Part shown: one piece after another, positions 59,612 to 64,000 of the stretch | How positions within the stretch are numbered: position 1 is the stretch's first letter | Layout: each line of letters begins with the position of its first letter | Assembly (NCBI RefSeq): GCF_041260155.1 | Contig: NW_027248392.1 | Span: 319,501 to 383,500, forward strand | Length of the DNA: 64,000 bases | Source: Ptychodera flava | Taxonomy: Eukaryota > Hemichordata > Enteropneusta > Ptychoderidae | Direction of reading: 5' to 3' | Notes under the pieces: generated by a model | Database searches by the model: none | The model's input: only the letters and a program-made list of their open reading frames with translations | What the model was told of the DNA's origin: nothing | Position numbers and translations under genes: made by a program

Positions 59612-61221
59612 TAGGCCGCGTTCAAAAAAGTGGTGAGGGGGGGGGGCTGGAGGAATTCAGGGGGGATTCGAAATTTTTTGGGGTAGTCGAGGGGGGGACT
59701 TGAAAGTTTTGCTCTGCCCATAGGGGGGGGACCTGAAAATATTTTGACTCCCAACATTTTGATGGCGTCCAGTGGTTCTAATGTTAGTATAATTAAACAA
59801 AATCTAGAACCGTTTTGTCATATTTTATGTCTTAAATCTCAAAAAGTCTAAAAATGTATGAATGCCATTAAATTTTTCGTAGAACAAGTTGCCTTGTAAT
59901 GGGGCAGGGGCTACAACTGTTGATAATTTTTCAATATTTCTATGCAATGTATCAAACACAGTTTCTTGGTGTCTCTCTACAGCATGCTGCTGAAAAACAC
60001 AATATTCAGTTTGTCAACAAAGCCCGTTTGTCTAAATATTGGTGATAATTGAATGATGCAAATGCACGGTACACGTAGGCTGTGTTGGCAAGCTGAATAC
60101 TGGATAGCTCAACATTCTGTAGGGAGTAGAACAAGAACACAATTGTATAAACTGAACAAAAATATTGTCAAAATAAAAAGTTAATACAACTACTGCCCTG
60201 CTACTACATACTGGCAGTGACAGTGATACATGTAGCTCTGACTCTGATGTAGTTTAAGAAGAGTTTCGGTCATAGGACACTCAATTGACAGTGAAACATA
60301 CATCTACTTGTACACAAGATCCAGCCAGAGAGCAACGCATAGAAGACTAGGGGACTAACAGTTACCATGGATATTTGAATTCTGGCATATGAGAAAATCA
60401 AATATTAGAGAAAAAGATGGGGTCACCATACTTGATCTTATACAAATGTACGATGAAAAGTCAGTTTTTCTAAAATCACTTAAATCAATATATAAAACCA
60501 TTCATTTCAAGTTCATGCAGTGAATGAAATTTTCACATCTCATTGTACCAATAACACAAAAGTAAAACTTTGAACAGTAAAGACTCTAATTTAAATGGAA
60601 AAATGTGTGACTAAATGGAATCTTTTATTTTTTATCAAATTTGCCATTATTACACCCAAAATTTCTAAGATTAAAACATTAATTTCATGGAATATTTTAA
60701 CCTTCCAGTATTGTCAATTTTGTAAAACATTTTATAAGTGGCATCTAAGTTGTATATGTCTTGTACTTTTGAAAAAAAATCTGGTAGGTCACTGTGCTCA
60801 TTTTTTCACAATTTGGTTAAACGTAGCTAGGAATACACAATTTTCATACTCTCTCATGATTGTCATTTTGTGTGCTTTTCAGCTGGTGCCATTGAACTGG
60901 CCAGAGTTGGATAAACTCAAGTCGGCTTAGACTGAGAAATCCAAAAAGTTCACTGATGCATTTAAAAATGAATCAATTTAAGAACTTGCCCTAGGTATAT
61001 GGCTCTACAACCTGCTGATAAGAGGTGGTGTTGAACATTTGCGTGCAGAACGACACATTACATGTTTTTTTTTACTCTGCGTGCATTCCTAATTAATATG
61101 CGGCTATATGGTAATTTGGGGGGGGGACTTGAAAATTTTTGAGGTTAACGCAAAGAAACGACACGGAGGCAAGTGTTTGGCCGAAATCCGGGGTTATGTA
61201 TGTACTGTCACGGCGGGGGCG

Positions 61222-61515
61222 TCAAGGCGTCATGGCGGCCTGGATGAGGAGGTGCCAGTCTGCCTTCCCTACCGGGCACAGTCGGAACGCGTGCTTAATG
61301 TCCACTTTTGTGATTAGTGCACCTTGGCCAAGTCTCTGTAATATCGCGACGGCATCGTCAACGCGGGAGTAGGTGAGGGTGTAGTCTTCCTTGTTGATGT
61401 AGTGGTTGACACTATCGTTTCGTGGTTGGGATAGGTCCATTATTATGCAGTGGCCGCCTGATTTTTTAGGCCGAAGTCCAAGCGAGTTTACGACGAAGTT
61501 TGGCAGAGGTGGCAC
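61222..61515 (-). pseudogene. DIRS-type reverse transcriptase, N-terminal part
   Basis: Landmarks are VNSLGLRPKKSGGHCIIMDL, SVNHYINKEDYTLTYSRVDD and GQGALITKVDIKHAFRLCPV, with a DWHLL-like motif after. This is the fingers and first palm region of DIRS/Ngaro-type reverse transcriptases. The catalytic YxDD part is not present in the window. Fossil. Confidence 0.85.
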
Positions 61516-61556
61516 GGCGAACGGGCCAATTGTGTGGCCGAGGCGCAGTTCTTTTG

Positions 61557-63281
61557 TTATGGCGTGGTGACGGCATCCGGATCGGTCATTGCAGACTGGG
61601 CGTTGCGAGTGTAGCGTGGTGCGCGGTTCCCACCGAAGCCGATGTCGGCACCATGAGTGAGGTCGTGGATGAGGCTGGCTGTGAATTGTTTGTGCGGGTG
61701 GTCGTGCAGGGCAGCTGAGAGCTTAGTTAGGTTGATTGGCGTTGTCAGCTGTAGCGTGGCGATTGTCGCTGGGTGGACGGTCGCTCCCTCGAAAGGGCTG
61801 GGGGGTCTCTGATTTGATGCGTTGGTGGTGTTGCTGAGCACCGTGTAGGTCGAGTTACACACGGAGCACTTGCGTAGTCTGCCATAGTTGCAGGGTGTCT
61901 TGCATGTGCCTCGGTTGAAAGAACGACAAACCGGAGGTTGGTCAGACTGTTTCTTGTTCGCTGGGCTCTCCCAGTAGAACGGGTTGGTGGTGCTGCTGCG
62001 TCGGTTTGGGCAATCAGTCTTCAAATGACTATGTTGGCCACAGCCGAAGCAGGTAGGACGCAGGAGGTGTGGCTGGTTTTGGAAGTACTGGAAGTTGAGG
62101 TCTTGGTTTGGCTGGCTCCAGTTGGCCCTATCTGGGTAGCGGGAAGCATTCAGGCGGAAGTGTTTTGTCATAGGCTAGCCAGGCCTCCGGCTTGTAGGCA
62201 GCAGCTTTGGAGGCGAGGAAACGAAGGTAGTTGGCCATGGGGATCGCCAAATGTGGGTAGTAGAATGTACGATAGGAGGAGAAGACGAGGAAGCACTGTA
62301 ACCAGGTGTCAAAGTCGTCGATGGCTTTCCGCTTCACCTCGGTTGTGAACGTGGCGACGCCACAGTTGTCTGGGTCAAAAGCTACTTGTGTCTTGGTAGC
62401 CTGGGATTAGTTGGGGGCTAGGGCATCAGGGTGCAAGTCACCAAATTCGATGAACTTACCGAGGTTAGCCAAGGCGTTGAGTGTTGACTGGTCGACGTAC
62501 GGCAGGAGCAGGTCTGCTGGGGGTATTGCTGCTGAAGTATTGCCCGTTGGTCCGGCTCTAGGCGGTGGGCGCCATGGCGTTGCGTTGTGACCAGCTGGCT
62601 GGGCGAGTTGACTGTAGGGCGCGGCCATATTGCTCGTGTTGTTGTTATGAGGTGCGCCGCTAGCGGTGGAGTTATCCCGGATGTGCGCAGCGCCACCGCT
62701 GGTGGTCAAGGCTGGTGGGGTAGCTGTGATGGTGGGTTGGTATTCATTAACGTGATTAGCGGGATGATTACTTGGGTTGCCTTGGGTAGGTAGCGAGCTG
62801 GACGGAGCGGCGAGCGTCGCCGGCCCAGCGACGACGACTGAGGCAGGTGATAGTGCACCAACGGCTGTATCAGTTGGCTGGACTTGCAAGTTGGACGTCG
62901 GGATGGGCGCCGTTGCTGTGGCGTTGCTGGTATCTGGCTGCCGTAGTTCACGTCGGATTGAGTCAATGGCGCTTGCAATGCCGGTTTCTATCAGTTTGGC
63001 GATGTGGTCTGATATACTTGGGTCGGCTGCCGCTGCGGCTGTTGTCGGCATGTCAACGGCAGGGTTGGTTGGTGTGGTTTCCGTCGGTACTGGCTGGAGT
63101 ATGAATTTGTCGAGGTGCGCTGGGCGTCTCTTTGTCCTCGTCGATGTACGGGTGGCCGCCCGGGCGTAGGCGCGGCCCTTGGTTTTCTTCGATTTGGCAT
63201 GGCGAATTTTGCGATGTGAACTTGAGCGTGGCAGAGATTGAAATGGACGAAAAATAGCTTTGAACACACTGATGTGCGCAT
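61557..63281 (-). pseudogene. DIRS-type ORF1 (gag-like)
   Basis: Several overlapping minus-strand pieces carry a basic N-terminal region (RKIRHAKSKKTKGRAYARAA), a long low-complexity Ala/Pro/Thr region, a helical IDDFDTWLQCFLVFSSYRTF segment, a CX2CX4HX4C knuckle (CFGCGQHSHLKTDC) and the CRSFNRGTCKTPCNYGRLRK cysteine cluster typical of DIRS ORF1. The protein is thought to bind element RNA. Broken fossil. Confidence 0.75.
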
Positions 63282-63597
63282 GGATAATGACGTGGAAAGG
63301 GTGATGTAATTTGTTGAGATAACGGTAATCGAGGCGGTTGGTAGATTAGGTTACATCTCAAATGCATCTAGAAGTGTAAGGTAGGTGACGCATGGTGACC
63401 CATACATGTCAAGGTCTAAACCCTTCCCCCCGTGTCGCTCCAGACGTTAACAATGATTATAGCAAGCCATAATCACCCAGTATCGAGGGGGGGACTGGAA
63501 AATTTTTGAGGGTATTGAGGGGGGGGATCTGAAAAAAAATAAGATTTCAATCGCGATTCCTCCACCCCCCCCCTCACCATTTATTTTTGAACGTGGC

Positions 63598-63935
63598 CTT
63601 ACGTTATCTTTGAACACGTCCCGCGGATGAAAAGTAAATTTATCCGTCGGCGTTACATATATTTCTAAGTCAATGAGAATAGGTTTTACTCCCCCGTTTA
63701 GTTTGGGAGGAATATCAGCATGCTGTACTGTCGGTATGCTCGTCTTATTCAATTGAAAAGCAACTGGGAATAAGTCTGTACTCATTATTCGTGTTTCTAT
63801 ATACAGATAGATTTTTGAGAATTTTCCATACTTCGGAATCGGAATCCCTATCGGTACGGTTCCGTTAGGGGTACTGACATTCCAGACTATGTTAATACTA
63901 TATTTCAGATTCAGGTTTAAACGTGTATTTATTTT
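63598..63935 (-). pseudogene. Polinton structural protein, proximal part
   Basis: A minus-strand stretch reads VWNVSTPNGTVPIGIPIPKY, then YLYIETR, then an ILIDLEIYVTPTDKFTFHPR segment up to the TTA target site. It is the same gene as 58406-59611, separated by the nested element. The true start was not found before the window becomes AT-rich. Exact protein class is undetermined. Confidence 0.5.
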
Positions 63936-64000
63936 TTACTAAGAGTAGATAATATATTATATAGATTTGATCATATTTTCCGAAGGATTTTTTATTTTTT

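Larger units (their letters stand above)
61144..63450 (-). mobile_element. DIRS-like tyrosine-recombinase retroelement fragment
   Basis: The borders GTTAACG...CGACACGG (61144) and CCGTGTCGC...CGTTAAC (ending 63450) form a short inverted terminal repeat, and no target duplication is visible; both fit DIRS elements. Inside, on the minus strand, are a DIRS-type ORF1 and the start of a DIRS-type reverse transcriptase. The rest of RT, RNase H, methylase and recombinase regions are absent, so it is a broken, internally shortened fossil. The base composition is much richer in GC than the surroundings. Confidence 0.75.
59612..63597. mobile_element. Harbinger-like TIR element with G-rich ends, TTA duplication
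   Basis: The left end GGCCGCGTTCAAAAAAGTGG, then GTGAGGGGGGGGGG and TGGAGGAATTC, is mirrored at the right end by GATTCCTCCA, a C run, CTCACCA and TTTTTGAACGTGGCC. TTA flanks both sides (59609-59611 and 63598-63600), a PIF/Harbinger-type 3-bp duplication. Without the DIRS-like insertion the element is about 1.7 kb and has no transposase. GGGGGGGACTTGAAAATTTT-like motifs recur near both ends. It sits in the Polinton structural gene. Confidence 0.8.
58376..64000 (-). mobile_element. Polinton/Maverick fragment (copy 2), carrying nested insertions
   Basis: A minus-strand Polinton structural gene occupies 58406-59611 and 63598 to about 63935. It is interrupted by a 4-kb TIR element. About 50 bp at 58376-58430 match, inverted, the kinase-like region of copy 1 near 40155-40205, so both pieces come from related Polintons. 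No other Polinton gene is visible before the window ends; the element may continue beyond 64000. It is a broken fossil. Confidence 0.75.

Noticed and set aside
62407-63267. Plus-strand open frames opposite the DIRS ORF1 (for example 62777-63169)
   Set aside because: They are shadows of a GC-rich, Ala/Thr/Pro-coding minus strand with few stops on the other strand.

Overview
The window is animal (metazoan) nuclear DNA: AT-rich, gene-poor and crowded with mobile elements. The mix points to an invertebrate: a Ty3/gypsy element with a PNMA-like gag, two Polinton (Maverick) fragments, a DIRS-type retroelement, a large CACTA/EnSpm-like element, Harbinger-like TTA-inserting elements and a LINE tail. 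Hemichordate, lancelet or echinoderm would fit, but the species cannot be fixed from sequence alone. No rRNA, tRNA or CRISPR array was seen, and no complete host gene can be read. Host DNA shows only as promoter-like and exon-like scraps.

Layout. 0-5 kb: a possible minus-strand first exon, a degenerate tandem repeat and the 3' end of a CR1/L2-group LINE. 5.16-15.94 kb: a Ty3/gypsy element with 2.18 kb LTRs, tRNA-Lys primer site, gag, protease, RT, RNase H and integrase; it is young but broken. About 4.6-21.7 kb: two diverged copies of a host segment of roughly 2 kb, in tandem. The left copy was split by the LTR element and the right copy by a 2.7 kb element with CACTG...CAGTG ends (17.96-20.67 kb). 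21.77-23.20 kb: a non-autonomous Harbinger-like element next to a TATA promoter. A signal-peptide-like exon lies at 23.9 kb. 25-31.9 kb: a second promoter with a 77-bp tandem duplication, several minisatellite-like arrays and weak minus-strand exon candidates.

32.2-42.9 kb: a Polinton with capsid protein, membrane proteins, protein-primed DNA polymerase B, chromodomain integrase and packaging ATPase on the minus strand. Two plus-strand accessory genes resemble a nucleoside kinase and a DEDDh exonuclease. 45.5-57.66 kb: a 12.1 kb CACTA/EnSpm-like element. It carries two divergent genes, a Tnp2-type transposase on plus and a BEN-domain protein on minus, with distinct repeat arrays inside each end; both genes are damaged. 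58.4-64 kb: a second Polinton piece whose structural gene is interrupted by a TTA-flanked G-rich TIR element, itself interrupted by a DIRS-like element, giving three-level nesting.

Taken together the locus is a repeat nest. The Polinton genes form a virus-like replication, integration and packaging set. The CACTA element pairs a transposase with a probable DNA-binding BEN partner. The host contributes at most two plus-strand promoters, one secretory-type exon and a few minus-strand exons.
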